A stretch of 64,000 nt of DNA from Sphingobium jiangsuense (GCF_014196495.1 NZ_JACIDT010000001.1:186001-250000); one strand, 5' to 3'. Shown: positions 38,014 through 47,313, counted from the first letter of the stretch. Numbers and translations: made by a program. The notes: generated from the sequence alone by a model not told the origin.

Positions 38014-40641
38014 TCAGCTCGCCAGACGAAGCGGCGGCGCGGTCTGCAATGCGCGCAGGTCGATGGGCTGGACGAACTGGATGCCCATGCGGTCGTCCAC
38101 CGCCCAGCGCGTCACCGCGTCGACGACGATGCCCACCGCCAGTTCCAGCCGGAAAGTGGTGCCGACGGGCACGTTCCACAGCCCCTCGACCATCGCGCCG
38201 CCATGCGAGATGTTACGCACCCGCGCGACATAATGCTGGCCCTGATGGAGCAGCGTCACCGACCGCAGCATCGACTGGCGGCGGGAGCGGCTGGACTGGA
38301 AGCCCGCCGCCGTGGCCCGGCCGCCCTCGGTCGCGAAGCGGCGCTCCACTTCCTCGGCGCTCTCGCCCACGCCATAGATGAAGCCCTGCACCTGCGAACA
38401 GCCGAGCGTCCGCACCAGCGCCAGTTCGTCATGGGTTTCGACGCCCTCTGCGGTCGTGTCCATGCCCAGCGCCTCGGCCAGGCTGACGATCGAGGTGATG
38501 ATCGCCGCGTTCCGGCTGCCCTGCAAGGCTGCGCCCTGCACGAAGCTGCGGTCGATCTTGATCTTGTCGAACGGCGCCTTGCGCAGATAGCCGAGCGAGG
38601 AATAGCCGGTGCCGAAATCGTCGAGCGCGAGGCGCACGCCCAGCCCCTTCAATTGCGCGAACATCTGGTCGGTCGCCTCGCCCTCGTGGATGAAGGCGCT
38701 CTCGGTAAGCTCCAGCTCCAGCCGTTCGGGCGCGAGGCCCGATGCGGCCAGCGCGTTCATCACGATGCCGGGCAGCGCGGGATTGGCGAATTGCAGCGGA
38801 GAGACGTTGACGGCGACGCGGACGTCCTCCGGCCAGCGGGCGGCGGCGTGGCAGGCGGTGCGCATCACCCATTCGCCCAGCGCGCCGATCAGGCCCGCAT
38901 CCTCGGCGATCGGCACGAACAGCGCGGGGGAGATCGGTCCGCGCGCCGGATGCTCCCAGCGCAGCAGCGTCTCGAAACCGGAAATCCGTTCCGTCCGCGA
39001 ATTCACAACCGGCTGGAACACCAGATGCAGCCCCCCATGGGACAGCGCATGCCGCAGGTCTTCCTCCAGCTGGCGGCGATCCTCGGCATCGGCCAGCATG
39101 TCGGCGGAATAGAAGCGGTGCACGCCCCGGCCGTCGCCCTTCGCGGCGTAGAGCGCGAGATCGGCGTTGCGCACCAATGTCTCGCTGGTGATGCCGTCGA
39201 GAGGGCAGATGGCGATGCCGACCGATGCGCCGATCACCACCTGTGTCCCTTCGATCTGGTAGGGCTGCGACAGCGAGGCGATGATCGCGTCGGCCAGCAC
39301 GCCCAGCGTGCCGCGATCGACGAGGCCGGGCAGCACCACCTTGAATTCGTCGCCGCCCAGGCGGCCGACCATGCCCCGGTCGCCCACCACCCGCTTCAGC
39401 CGCTGGCTGACCTCGCGCAGCAGCGCGTCGCCCGCCGGATGGCCCATGGTGTCGTTGACGTTCTTGAACCGGTCGAGGTCGATCAGGAACAGCGCGCAAT
39501 CGCCGGGGCGGCCATTGGGCTGCATCACGCTCTTGTCGAGCATGCGCTGCATCTGCATGCGGTTGGCGAGGCCGGTCAGCGAATCGAACTGCGCCAGCCG
39601 CTCGACCTCCGCCTGGCTGCGCTTCATTTCGGTAAGGTCAGCGCCGCTGCCGCGAAAGCCGTGGAACTGGCCATATTCATTGAGGATGGGGCAGCCCGAT
39701 ATCGCCCACCAGCGCTCGTCGCCGACCAGCGCGACGCGCACCGGCACATCGGTGAAGCAGCTGCGCGCCGTCAGGTAGAAGCCCAGCGCCCGCCCGGTTT
39801 CCTCCTCGCCCCGGTCGCCCATCACGACCAGATCGGTGAGCTGCCGCCCGATCAGATCGTCCGCCGACATGCCCAGCGAGCGGGCCAGCGGCTCGGAAAT
39901 ATAGGTGATGGCGCCATGGCGGTCGGTTTCCCAGAACCAGCCCCGGCCGGCCTGCTCATATTCCGTCAGCAGATGCCCGGCGCGGCGGCTGCGTTCCTCG
40001 ACCTTCTGCGTCGCCAGCAGGCGGCGGCCGTCCCAGCGCGCCTGCGCCAGCGTGGAGACCGCGAGGGTGCCGAGCATCAGCACCACCAGCAGCATCGGCC
40101 CCACCCCGCCATCGTGCGAGAGGCTGACGCCGACGCCGAGGCAATAGGTCAGCCCCAGCAGCCGCTGATGCCCGAAAATCGCCATCGCCAGCAGCGCCAG
40201 CGTCAATTGCGCCGCGACCGTCGAAACCGACCCGTCGAGCAGCGCCTTGTCCAGCATGCCGTACCACAGGCCCATGGAAAGGCCCGAAACCAGCACCAGC
40301 GCCATCATCACGCGCATCTGGCGATAGGGCTGCAAGCGGCGCATATAGCGCCGCTGCGGCATCACCCAGATGGCGAGGTCGGCGATGGCCGTCACCGCCA
40401 GCAGCGGCAGGTCGAACAGCACATAATTGGCGACCAGCACGGGCAGGTTGACCGTCACCACCATCAGGCAGATCTTGGCGAGCAGGAACAGCGGCCAGAA
40501 CAGCGACACCATGCGCACGGATTCGGCGACCCAGCCCACCGACAGGTCGCTGTCCGATCCCGACAGCCCCAATATGCCCGCCAGCGAGGGCGGCGGCGCC
40601 TTATAGCTTCTCTGGATGGATCGTGGACCTGATTGCGACAT
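38014..40641 (-). CDS. Membrane PAS-GGDEF-EAL protein with C-terminal PilZ-like domain
   Basis: The 875-residue protein begins with about six to seven membrane segments (residues 45-200), then a PAS domain (about 235-345), a GGDEF diguanylate cyclase domain with intact GGDEF (429-433) and a LIDLDRFKNVND metal site, an EAL phosphodiesterase domain and a PilZ-like tail (about 785-865). The EAL catalytic residues look complete: Glu557 in FETLL, Asn612, Glu647 in LTES, Asp674-Asp675 in LDDFGTG, Lys695 and Glu732. The tail has an Arg-rich segment then RNISHGGAMVEG, an NxSxxG PilZ motif. The ATG at 40641 is preceded by GGCGGGATT; a TTG six codons upstream is rejected. It could make, break and bind c-di-GMP; net activity is unknown. 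Confidence 0.92.
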   Translation of the reverse strand: MSQSGPRSIQRSYKAPPPSLAGILGLSGSDSDLSVGWVAESVRMVSLFWPLFLLAKICLMVVTVNLPVLVANYVLFDLPLLAVTAIADLAIWVMPQRRYMRRLQPYRQMRVMMALVLVSGLSMGLWYGMLDKALLDGSVSTVAAQLTLALLAMAIFGHQRLLGLTYCLGVGVSLSHDGGVGPMLLVVLMLGTLAVSTLAQARWDGRRLLATQKVEERSRRAGHLLTEYEQAGRGWFWETDRHGAITYISEPLARSLGMSADDLIGRQLTDLVVMGDRGEEETGRALGFYLTARSCFTDVPVRVALVGDERWWAISGCPILNEYGQFHGFRGSGADLTEMKRSQAEVERLAQFDSLTGLANRMQMQRMLDKSVMQPNGRPGDCALFLIDLDRFKNVNDTMGHPAGDALLREVSQRLKRVVGDRGMVGRLGGDEFKVVLPGLVDRGTLGVLADAIIASLSQPYQIEGTQVVIGASVGIAICPLDGITSETLVRNADLALYAAKGDGRGVHRFYSADMLADAEDRRQLEEDLRHALSHGGLHLVFQPVVNSRTERISGFETLLRWEHPARGPISPALFVPIAEDAGLIGALGEWVMRTACHAAARWPEDVRVAVNVSPLQFANPALPGIVMNALAASGLAPERLELELTESAFIHEGEATDQMFAQLKGLGVRLALDDFGTGYSSLGYLRKAPFDKIKIDRSFVQGAALQGSRNAAIITSIVSLAEALGMDTTAEGVETHDELALVRTLGCSQVQGFIYGVGESAEEVERRFATEGGRATAAGFQSSRSRRQSMLRSVTLLHQGQHYVARVRNISHGGAMVEGLWNVPVGTTFRLELAVGIVVDAVTRWAVDDRMGIQFVQPIDLRALQTAPPLRLAS

Positions 40642-40754
40642 AATCCCGCCATGCCGCAAACTAGTTACTCCTCGCTTAATAAATGGCGATTATAGGCTTT
40701 GGAAACGGTTCCGGGCAGGCGGCGGCTTTTGGCTGGACGCTGCCATAAGAGAGC

Positions 40755-40791
40755 CGTTCGGGCTGAGCTTGGCGAAGCCCTGTCCTTTTCT
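40755..40791 (-). repeat. Dispersed repeat, GACAAGCTCAGCCC family, copy 3 (inverted)
   Basis: The inverted core CGTTCGGGCTGAGCTTGGCG (one change relative to the other copies) is followed by AAGCCCTGTCCTTTTCT. It lies in the 330-base gap between the divergent cyclic-di-GMP gene and the exported protein gene, which has no other gene. Confidence 0.75.
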
Positions 40792-40971
40792 CGATGGAAG
40801 CCGAGAAGAAAGAACAGCCGTTGGGCTTCGCCCGCCCTCCGATCCCATCGCACCCTGCCGGCGCGCATCCGGGCGCAGGAGCGACTCGGCTCGTCCCGCC
40901 TCCGGTTGCCTGGCGCGGCGAAGCGCCATATTCGCGCCGGAAGAACCGGATCGTCACGAAAGGATCATCAT

Positions 40972-41367
40972 ATGCGCGCGCGCCTCTTCGCCGGAATGGC
41001 CCTCGCCCTCTCGATCGCGGGCACCCCCGCCGCCCATGCCGAAGGACTGGGCGCAGAGGCCAATTACGTCCGGGCGGACGGGCATTGGGGAACGGAGCTC
41101 GGCGCGGGCTATGCGCTCGACCTCGGCGCGTTCAGCCTGACGCCGGGCGGCGGCGTTTATCTGCGCGACGGCGACACGAAGCTTTACGGCCGGATCGAGG
41201 CGGGCTTCACCCTGCCCGCGTCCGCCACCATCGGCGCGGGCGTGCGCTTCAGCGGCCATGCGACGCGCCCCTATGCCAGCATCGCCTTTCCGCTGCTGCC
41301 GAAACTGGCCATGAAGGCCAATGCCGGGCCCCATTATTACGGCGTAGGCCTTCGGCTGGGATATTAA
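40972..41367 (+). CDS. Exported outer-membrane beta-barrel-like protein
   Basis: The 131-residue protein has a signal peptide (AGMALALSIAGTPAAHA) and a mature part made of alternating polar/hydrophobic beta strands (WGTELGAGYALDLGAFSL, GVYLRDGDTKLYGRIEAGFTL, TIGAGVRF) and ends GVGLRLGY, with a terminal aromatic residue as in outer-membrane barrels. At this length it would be a small barrel of about eight strands. I do not recognise the family. The ATG at 40972 has an AAAGGA ribosome site; the frame open further upstream runs over a repeat and is not used. Confidence 0.72.
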   Translation: MRARLFAGMALALSIAGTPAAHAEGLGAEANYVRADGHWGTELGAGYALDLGAFSLTPGGGVYLRDGDTKLYGRIEAGFTLPASATIGAGVRFSGHATRPYASIAFPLLPKLAMKANAGPHYYGVGLRLGY

Positions 41368-41444
41368 CGGGGGATAGCCGCGCACCGCCCGCCGATGGCC
41401 GTCGCTGCAAGCAATTTCTAAGATTTGCGGTATAAGCGGGGCGC

Positions 41445-42620
41445 ATGAACAGGGCGCTCTCCACTTCCGATCGGGCCATTTCCGATCAGGCCATATCGGA
41501 CGATGCGGCCAGCGGGCCGGGCCGGGCTGTTCCGGCGGAATGGCTGGCGCTCGCCGATGCCGCGAGCGAGAGCAATCCCTTCTATCATCCCGCGCTGCTC
41601 ACCCCCGCCCTCGATCATCTCGACCCCGGCGGGCAGGTGCGGGTGATCGAGGCGCGCGCGGACGGGCGGCTGATCGGCCTGCTGCCGGTCGTGCCGCAGG
41701 CGCGCCATTCCCGCTATCCGGTGCGCAATGTCGGCAACTGGGCGCATGACCATTGCTTCTACGGCGCGCCGTTGCTGCGCGCGAGCAAGGAGCGGGAGGC
41801 ATGGGCGCTGCTGCTGGCGCAGCTCGACGGCGCGGCATGGGCGGGGCATTTCCTGCATCTGGAGCGGCTCGACCCGGACGGCCCGGCGGCGGTGGCGCTG
41901 CATGCCTGCTGCGCGGAGCAGCGCAGGCCGATCAAGCGCATCGGCCTGTATGAGCGCGCGCTGCTGCGGTCGGACCTCAGCGCCCGGCGCTATTGGGAAG
42001 CCCATGTTCGCGCGAAGAAGCGCAAGGAAATCCGCCGCCTCGTCAACCGGCTTGAGGAATGCGGCACGGTGACGCACCGGCGGCTGGACGACCCGGCGGA
42101 AGCCACGCGCTGGGGCGTGGATTTCCTCGCGCTGGAGGCGGCGGGCTGGAAGGGGCGGACCGGCACGGCGATCGGCAATCATGACGGCACCCGCCGCTGG
42201 TTCGCCGCGATGCTGACCGGCGCCGCGCGGGCGGGCATGCTCGACATGCTGCGCATCGATGTCGACGGCGCGCCGATCGCGATGCTCATCAACTTCCGGC
42301 ACGGGCGCGGCGCCTACAGCTACAAGATCGCCTTCGACGAAAGCCATGCCCGCTATTCGCCGGGCATATTGATAGAGCTGGACAATCTCCACGCGGTGCT
42401 GGGCGACGGCGAGACGCCGCGGCCGGTCGACTGGATGGACAGCTGCGCCGCGCCCGATCACCCGATGATCGACAGCCTGTGGGCGGAGCGGCGGCGCATC
42501 GGCCAGTTCCGCGTCGCGCTGGGCGGACAGGGTCCATCCGGCCTCGCCCGCCGCGCCGCCTTCGCGGCGATCAGCCTTGCCGAAAACGCCCTCCATTCCC
42601 TCAGGAAAGAGAAGATATGA
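41445..42620 (+). CDS. BioF2-like GNAT acetyltransferase (FemAB/CelD-type)
   Basis: This 391-residue protein matches the BioF2-like acetyltransferase domain (Acetyltransf_6) found in cellulose- and capsule-modifying proteins: an N-terminal substrate-side half (FYHPALLTPAL through RVIEARADGRLIGLLPVV) and a C-terminal GNAT half (KKRKEIRRLVNRLEE, DMLRIDVDGAPIAMLINF, GRGAYSYKIAFDESHARYSPGIL). Such enzymes can transfer acyl groups or amino acids to sugars or peptides. No signal peptide is seen. Its stop overlaps the next gene's ATG, and a second paralogous protein sits two genes on. Confidence 0.85.
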   Translation: MNRALSTSDRAISDQAISDDAASGPGRAVPAEWLALADAASESNPFYHPALLTPALDHLDPGGQVRVIEARADGRLIGLLPVVPQARHSRYPVRNVGNWAHDHCFYGAPLLRASKEREAWALLLAQLDGAAWAGHFLHLERLDPDGPAAVALHACCAEQRRPIKRIGLYERALLRSDLSARRYWEAHVRAKKRKEIRRLVNRLEECGTVTHRRLDDPAEATRWGVDFLALEAAGWKGRTGTAIGNHDGTRRWFAAMLTGAARAGMLDMLRIDVDGAPIAMLINFRHGRGAYSYKIAFDESHARYSPGILIELDNLHAVLGDGETPRPVDWMDSCAAPDHPMIDSLWAERRRIGQFRVALGGQGPSGLARRAAFAAISLAENALHSLRKEKI

Positions 42621-43492
42621 GCCTGCACCAGCCCACCTCCCCCGCCGGGAAAGAAGCGGTCGCCTTCGATCGGGAAGCCCGCGCGCTGTTCGCCGCCGCC
42701 TATCCCGACCAGCCGCAGCACCTGACCCACAGGCTTGCCGGCCACCCGCTGCTCTCGCTCGCCGCCCTTGCCGATCTGGCCGAGCGCATGCCCGCCGACA
42801 GCGTCGAATATAATCGCGGCGACCTGCCGCTCGGCATCCGCCCGGAGGACACGCCCGCCAACGGCCTGACGCTCGGCGAAACCATCCGCACCATAGAGAG
42901 CAACGGCAGCTGGGCGGTGCTCAAGCATGTGGAACGCGACCCGGCCTATGCCGCGCTGCTGCACGACGCGCTGGAGGATCTGCGCCCGATCGTCGAGGCG
43001 TCCACCGGGCCGATGCTGCACCGGGAGGCGTTCATCTTCCTCTCTTCCCCCGGCAGCGTCACGCCGTTCCACATCGACCCGGAGCATAATATCCTGCTCC
43101 AGATCATGGGCGAGAAGGTGATGAACGTGTTCCCGACCCATGACGAGGAACTGGTGCCGCCGGAGCAGAGCGAAGCCTTTTCGCAGGGCGGGCACCGCAA
43201 CCTGCGCTGGGACGACAGCTTCCTGCCGCGCGTCACGCCCATCCGCCTCACCCCCGGCGATGCGGTGCTGATGCCGGTCAAGGCGCCCCATTTCGTGCAG
43301 AATGGCGACGGCGTTTCGATCAGCTTCTCGATCACCTGGCGGTCGCGCCGCAGCGTGGCGGAAAGCGAGCTGCACAGCCTCAACCACAAGCTGCGCGCGC
43401 GCGGCCTGCCGCGGGTGAAGGTCGGCGCCCGGCCAGAGCGCCAGTGGATAGGGCGCGGGCTGTTCCGGGTGGTGGAGCGGCTGGGGTTGTAG
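42617..43492 (+). CDS. Cupin_8 / JmjC-like iron(II) oxygenase-type protein
   Basis: The 291-residue protein has a cupin (JmjC-like) fold with an HxD...H iron-binding triad: His152 and Asp154 in PFHIDPEHNILLQIMG, and His225 in APHFVQNG. The C-terminal tail (SITWRSRRSVAES) follows the barrel. Family members include 2-oxoglutarate-dependent hydroxylases of proteins or small molecules, but the substrate here is unknown. ATG overlaps the preceding acetyltransferase stop (ATGA), so the two are coupled. It may hydroxylate a product or peptide handled by the acetyltransferases. Confidence 0.85.
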   Translation: MSLHQPTSPAGKEAVAFDREARALFAAAYPDQPQHLTHRLAGHPLLSLAALADLAERMPADSVEYNRGDLPLGIRPEDTPANGLTLGETIRTIESNGSWAVLKHVERDPAYAALLHDALEDLRPIVEASTGPMLHREAFIFLSSPGSVTPFHIDPEHNILLQIMGEKVMNVFPTHDEELVPPEQSEAFSQGGHRNLRWDDSFLPRVTPIRLTPGDAVLMPVKAPHFVQNGDGVSISFSITWRSRRSVAESELHSLNHKLRARGLPRVKVGARPERQWIGRGLFRVVERLGL

Positions 43493-43496
43493 CCCC

Positions 43497-44573
43497 TTAT
43501 TTCTTCAGCAGGCGGCGGGCGAGCGCCTCCAGTTCGAGGCGCGGGTCGAAGCGTTCCAGCACCAGCCAATGGAGCTGCTCCGCGCCGGTCGCGAGGCTCT
43601 GCTTGTAGCGGTCGCCGCCCGCGAGGAAGGAATAGAGCGCCTGCCCCCGCTCCGCATGATGGACGATCGCGGCGGCGTGGCACATCAGGCCGGGCTTGGA
43701 TTTCGGCCCGCGCGGCGCGGTGAAGGCGGATTGATAGTTCATCACCCGCCCGCCGCGCAGGAAGTTGAGCAGATAGCCCAGCGCCTCCCCACCCGCGCCG
43801 ATGCGCAGCAGCTCGACCGACCCGTCCTCCAGCCCCGCCAGCGCGATACGGCGCGCGAAACCGCGGAAAAAGGCGGCTTCCCACGCATTGTCGGCATGGC
43901 GACCGGCATTGAGCCGCGCCATCTCATCGAGCCAGAGGACGACGGTTTCGCCGTCCCCGGCCTGTTCCGGCACGGGCGGGGCGGCCTCTTCCTTGAGCGA
44001 GCGGCGAATCTGCCCGCGCGTGTTGGAACTGAGCAGCGAGAGATAGTCGCCACCCGCCGCGCGGACCGCCGCCAGATCGGCGAAATAGGCGGGTGAGCGG
44101 TCCTCCACCCTTTTGCGCCTGATGCCGGGGACGGCGTCGAACGCCGCCTCATCCTCGACGCCGGAGAGGTGGAGCGCCGACCAGCCCTTTTCCGCCGCCA
44201 TCGCCGCGCCGAAGGCCCGCCGCGCCTCCGCCTCCCGCCCGGCCGCGCAGAGCAGGTCGTTATATTCGACATAGGGCCGGTCGCCCTCCGCCACGCCGGT
44301 TTCGTTCAGCCATAAAGCGGGCACCGCGCCGAAGCTGCGCCGCGCGCGGCCCCGGCCGATCAGCGCGAGCGCTACGTCGCGCCCGCCCTCGTCGCGCAGG
44401 GCGAACAGCGCGGGCAGCGGGATCGACGCCGCCCGGCACGCGGCGAGCCAGCTTCCCATCCATGTCCAGCCGAGAAAGAAAGACGTCCCCCGCGCCCGCG
44501 CCTCCAGCGCCCGCCAGCGCGGTTCGAGGGCGGCGGGGTCGTCGATCGGCGTGAGGCTGGCGGCAAGGGACAT
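43497..44573 (-). CDS. Second BioF2-like GNAT acetyltransferase
   Basis: This 358-residue protein is in the same family as the one at 41445: an N-terminal part (FFLGWTWMGSWLAACRAA, LFALRDEGGRDVALALIG) and a C-terminal GNAT half (SSNTRGQIRRSLKE, GSVELLRIGAGGEALGYLLNFL, GRVMNYQSAFTAPRGPKSKPGLMCHAAAI, FLAGGDRYKQSLA). It converges on the cupin gene with only four bases between stop codons. The two acetyltransferases share architecture but little exact sequence, so they are not a recent duplication. Confidence 0.85.
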   Translation of the reverse strand: MSLAASLTPIDDPAALEPRWRALEARARGTSFFLGWTWMGSWLAACRAASIPLPALFALRDEGGRDVALALIGRGRARRSFGAVPALWLNETGVAEGDRPYVEYNDLLCAAGREAEARRAFGAAMAAEKGWSALHLSGVEDEAAFDAVPGIRRKRVEDRSPAYFADLAAVRAAGGDYLSLLSSNTRGQIRRSLKEEAAPPVPEQAGDGETVVLWLDEMARLNAGRHADNAWEAAFFRGFARRIALAGLEDGSVELLRIGAGGEALGYLLNFLRGGRVMNYQSAFTAPRGPKSKPGLMCHAAAIVHHAERGQALYSFLAGGDRYKQSLATGAEQLHWLVLERFDPRLELEALARRLLKK

Positions 44574-44646
44574 GCGGCCTTGTGCCGCGCGACGGCGGCG
44601 CGGGTCAAGAGCCTGTCCCGGATCGTATTTGGGGTTTTCCTTTATT

Positions 44647-44755
44647 CTCCCCTCCCCTGCCGGGGAGGGGATCGAGGGGTGGGGTCGCGCCCCACGAAAT
44701 GACTATGGATTTCAAGGCGAAACCCCACCCCACCCCTCCCCTGAAAGGGAGGGGC
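44647..44755. repeat. Intergenic inverted repeat (CCCCTCCCC...GGGGAGGGG type)
   Basis: An arm CTCCCCTCCCCTGCCGGGGA followed by GGGGATCGAGGGGTGGGG (44647-44684) is inverted at 44721-44755 (ACCCCACCCCACCCCTCCCC then AGGGAGGGG). It could fold into a long structure upstream of ung and fills most of the 254-base gap. Confidence 0.7.
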
Positions 44756-44827
44756 TAATGGCAGACGCCCCACCCGATCAACCAAGGACTTTGCATATCC
44801 GCCCGATTGCCCTTAAAAACCGCATCC

Positions 44828-45559
44828 ATGACCGACAGCGCCGCAGCCCCCCTCTCTACCGCCGAACGCCCCCGCCCGAAGCTCGACCCGAGTTGGGCCG
44901 ATCCGCTGCGGCCGATGTTCGCCTCGCAGACCATGGCGGCGCTGCGCGAATTCCTGCTGACGGAAAAATCCGCAGGCAAGAGGATCTTCCCCAGGGGCAG
45001 CGAGTATTTCCGCGCGCTCGACCTCACCCCGCTCGACAAGGTGCGGGTGGTGATATTGGGGCAGGATCCCTATCATGGCGCAGGGCAGGCGCATGGCCTA
45101 TGCTTTTCGGTGCAGCGCGGCGTGCGGCCGCCGCCCAGTCTCGTCAACATCTACAAGGAATTGAAGGCCGATCTCGGCATCGACCCGCCCCGCCACGGCA
45201 ACCTCACCCATTGGGCCGAGCAGGGCGTGCTGCTGCTCAACAGCGTGCTGACGGTGGAAATGGGCAAGGCCGCCTCGCATCAGGGGCGCGGCTGGGAGAA
45301 GTTCACCGACGCGGTGATCGAGCTGGTGGCGCGACAGGAACGGCCGATCGTGTTCATCCTCTGGGGCGCCTATGCGCAGCGCAAGGCCGCTTTCGTCAAG
45401 GACGTGTCGCAGGGGGGCCGCCACCTCGTCATCCGTTCCGCTCACCCCTCGCCGCTGTCGGCGCATAACGGCTTTCTCGGCAGCCGACCGTTCAGCCGCG
45501 CCAACGCCTTTCTGGAAGAGCACGGGCAGGCGCCGATCGACTGGCGCGTGCCCGACTGA
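44828..45559 (+). CDS. ung: Uracil-DNA glycosylase
   Basis: The 243-residue family 1 glycosylase removes uracil from DNA. The catalytic motif GQDPYHG (Asp80) and the C-terminal HPSPLSA loop (catalytic His) are both intact, as is LLLNSVLTV for uracil recognition. The start is the ATG at 44828 (MTDSAAAP); an in-frame TTG upstream is less likely. Confidence 0.97.
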   Translation: MTDSAAAPLSTAERPRPKLDPSWADPLRPMFASQTMAALREFLLTEKSAGKRIFPRGSEYFRALDLTPLDKVRVVILGQDPYHGAGQAHGLCFSVQRGVRPPPSLVNIYKELKADLGIDPPRHGNLTHWAEQGVLLLNSVLTVEMGKAASHQGRGWEKFTDAVIELVARQERPIVFILWGAYAQRKAAFVKDVSQGGRHLVIRSAHPSPLSAHNGFLGSRPFSRANAFLEEHGQAPIDWRVPD

Positions 45560-45562
45560 GCC

Positions 45563-45784
45563 TCAGCGGCGGCGTTCCGAGCGCCGCCGGGCCGCGAAGC
45601 CATGGCCGGCGCGAACGGCCAAACCGATGAGGCCCGCGACAAGGACGATCCCGGCGCAGGCCGCCAGCAGCCTGCCGCCGTCGCCCTCCTGATCGGGCAG
45701 CAACAGGAACGCACCCGCCAGCAACGGCAGGGCGACGACCGCCGCAACAATGCAGCCCCATTTTCCGCCCGCGTTCAGGCCCAT
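45563..45784 (-). CDS. Small two-helix membrane protein
   Basis: This 73-residue protein has two hydrophobic segments ([21 protein letters not shown] and [19 protein letters not shown]) separated by a short acidic loop and ends in a basic tail (ARRRSERRR), so a membrane location is expected. A GGCGGGA site precedes the ATG at 45784, and it begins 11 bases after the ald stop, so it is likely cotranscribed with ald. No family is recognised. Confidence 0.7.
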   Translation of the reverse strand: MGLNAGGKWGCIVAAVVALPLLAGAFLLLPDQEGDGGRLLAACAGIVLVAGLIGLAVRAGHGFAARRRSERRR

Positions 45785-45794
45785 ATCCCGCCGC

Positions 45795-46910
45795 TTACCA
45801 CAGCGCCTCCTCGGCCGGGGTGCAGGGCAGGCCCAGCGCCCTGGCGACGGCGGGATAGGTGATCTTGCCATCCCAGACATTGAGGCCGTCGAGCAGATGC
45901 GGATCGGTGCGCATCGCTTCCTTCCAGCCCAGATTGGCGATGCGCAGCGCATGGGGCAGCGTCACATTGTTGAGCGCATAGGTGCTGGTCCGCGCCACCG
46001 CGCCCGGCATGTTGGCGACGCAATAATGGACGATGCCGTCGACGAGGAAGGTCGGGTCCGCATGCGTCGTCGGCCGCGACGTCTCGAAGCAGCCGCCCTG
46101 ATCGATCGCGACGTCGACCAGCACCGCGCCGCGCCTCATCGTGCCGAGCATCGCGCGGCTGACCAGCCGGGGCGCCGCCGCGCCGGGGATCAGCACCGCG
46201 CCGATCACCAGATCCGCCTCCGCCACGCTTTCGGCAAGATTGGCCTGATTGGAGAAGCGCGTCTTCGCCCGCGCCTCGAAATGCAGCGCCAGCCGCTCCA
46301 GCGCTTCGGGGCTGCGGTCGAGGATGGTCACGTCCGCGCCCAGCCCGGCGGCCATCTGCGCGGCGTTGAAGCCGACCACCCCGCCGCCGAGGATCGCGAC
46401 CTTCGCGGGTGATACGCCGGGCACCCCGCCCAGCAGCACGCCCCGCCCGCCATGTTCCTTCTGCAACGCGGTCGCGCCCGCCTGTATCGCCATGCGCCCG
46501 GCGACCTGGCTCATCGGGCGGAGCAGCGGCAGGCCGCCCGCCGCATCCGTCACCGTCTCATAGGCGATGCACACCGCGCCCGACGCCATCAGGTCGCGCG
46601 CCTGATCCGGATCGGGCGCCAGATGCAGATAGGCGTAGAGGATCTGCCCTTCCCGCAGCATCGCGCGCTCTTCCGGATCGGGCTCCTTGACCTTGACGAT
46701 CATATCGGCACGGGCGAACACCTCCTCCGCCGTGACGACGACCTGCGCACCGACCGCCCCATAGGCGCGATCGTCGGCGCCGATCCCCTCGCCCGCGCCG
46801 CTCTCGACCAGCACCTCATGCCCGGCCAGCACCAGTTCCCGCGCGCTTTCGGGGGTCAGGCCGACACGATATTCGTGGGTTTTCCTTTCCCTGACGGTGC
46901 CGATGATCAT
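45795..46910 (-). CDS. ald: Alanine dehydrogenase
   Basis: The 371-residue enzyme interconverts L-alanine with pyruvate and ammonia using NAD. It begins [20 protein letters not shown], with the substrate-binding Arg and Lys of the family ([10 protein letters not shown]), and the Rossmann NAD site reads [14 protein letters not shown]. The end is short but complete ([12 protein letters not shown]). The ATG at 46910 gives the usual length; the open frame beyond it shadows the upstream gap. It is divergent from the small gene at 47049. Confidence 0.96.
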   Translation of the reverse strand: MIIGTVRERKTHEYRVGLTPESARELVLAGHEVLVESGAGEGIGADDRAYGAVGAQVVVTAEEVFARADMIVKVKEPDPEERAMLREGQILYAYLHLAPDPDQARDLMASGAVCIAYETVTDAAGGLPLLRPMSQVAGRMAIQAGATALQKEHGGRGVLLGGVPGVSPAKVAILGGGVVGFNAAQMAAGLGADVTILDRSPEALERLALHFEARAKTRFSNQANLAESVAEADLVIGAVLIPGAAAPRLVSRAMLGTMRRGAVLVDVAIDQGGCFETSRPTTHADPTFLVDGIVHYCVANMPGAVARTSTYALNNVTLPHALRIANLGWKEAMRTDPHLLDGLNVWDGKITYPAVARALGLPCTPAEEALW

Positions 46911-47048
46911 GCCGGGCCTTCCTTTTCCTGTTCTTGTCACAACGTCCCGTCGGCCGCCGGGTTCACATCGCCGCATCTCTTGATCTGAGTCAATGCGCGG
47001 GCGCAAGCGGCGCGTCATCCTTCCGGTTTTCAGGATCAGGAGGGAGAG

Positions 47049-47225
47049 ATGTCCTACAGAATCCGGTTCGAGGGATGCGGCACCACCAGCGTCTGCGCGC
47101 AATCGCGCACGCAGGCGCTGACGCTGGCGAAGGGCCTGATGCAGCGCGGCCGCACCAATGTCGTGATACAGGGGCCGGACGGCTCGACACTGGCCCCGCC
47201 GGAGCCGGAGACGGCCCGGCCCTGA
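47049..47225 (+). CDS. Small 58-residue protein
   Basis: A strong AGGAGGGAGAG ribosome site precedes ATG, and the frame runs 58 codons to TGA. The product starts [20 protein letters not shown] and ends in PEPETARP, with two cysteines in CGTTSVC but no signal or membrane segment. It is unrecognised. Its promoter lies in the 138-base gap shared with ald. The good ribosome site and codon usage like its neighbours argue that it is real. Confidence 0.6.
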   Translation: MSYRIRFEGCGTTSVCAQSRTQALTLAKGLMQRGRTNVVIQGPDGSTLAPPEPETARP

Positions 47226-47313
47226 TCGTCACGGCCCCGGCCCGCGCACCCCGGCGTTGCGCGACGGCCCGACCGTTCCTACATTCGCCCTTGACAGCAA
47301 GGGAGATCAGGTA

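Noticed and set aside
38203-40632. An 809-codon open frame antisense to the cyclic-di-GMP gene
   Set aside because: Shadow; the GGDEF and EAL motifs lie on the minus strand.
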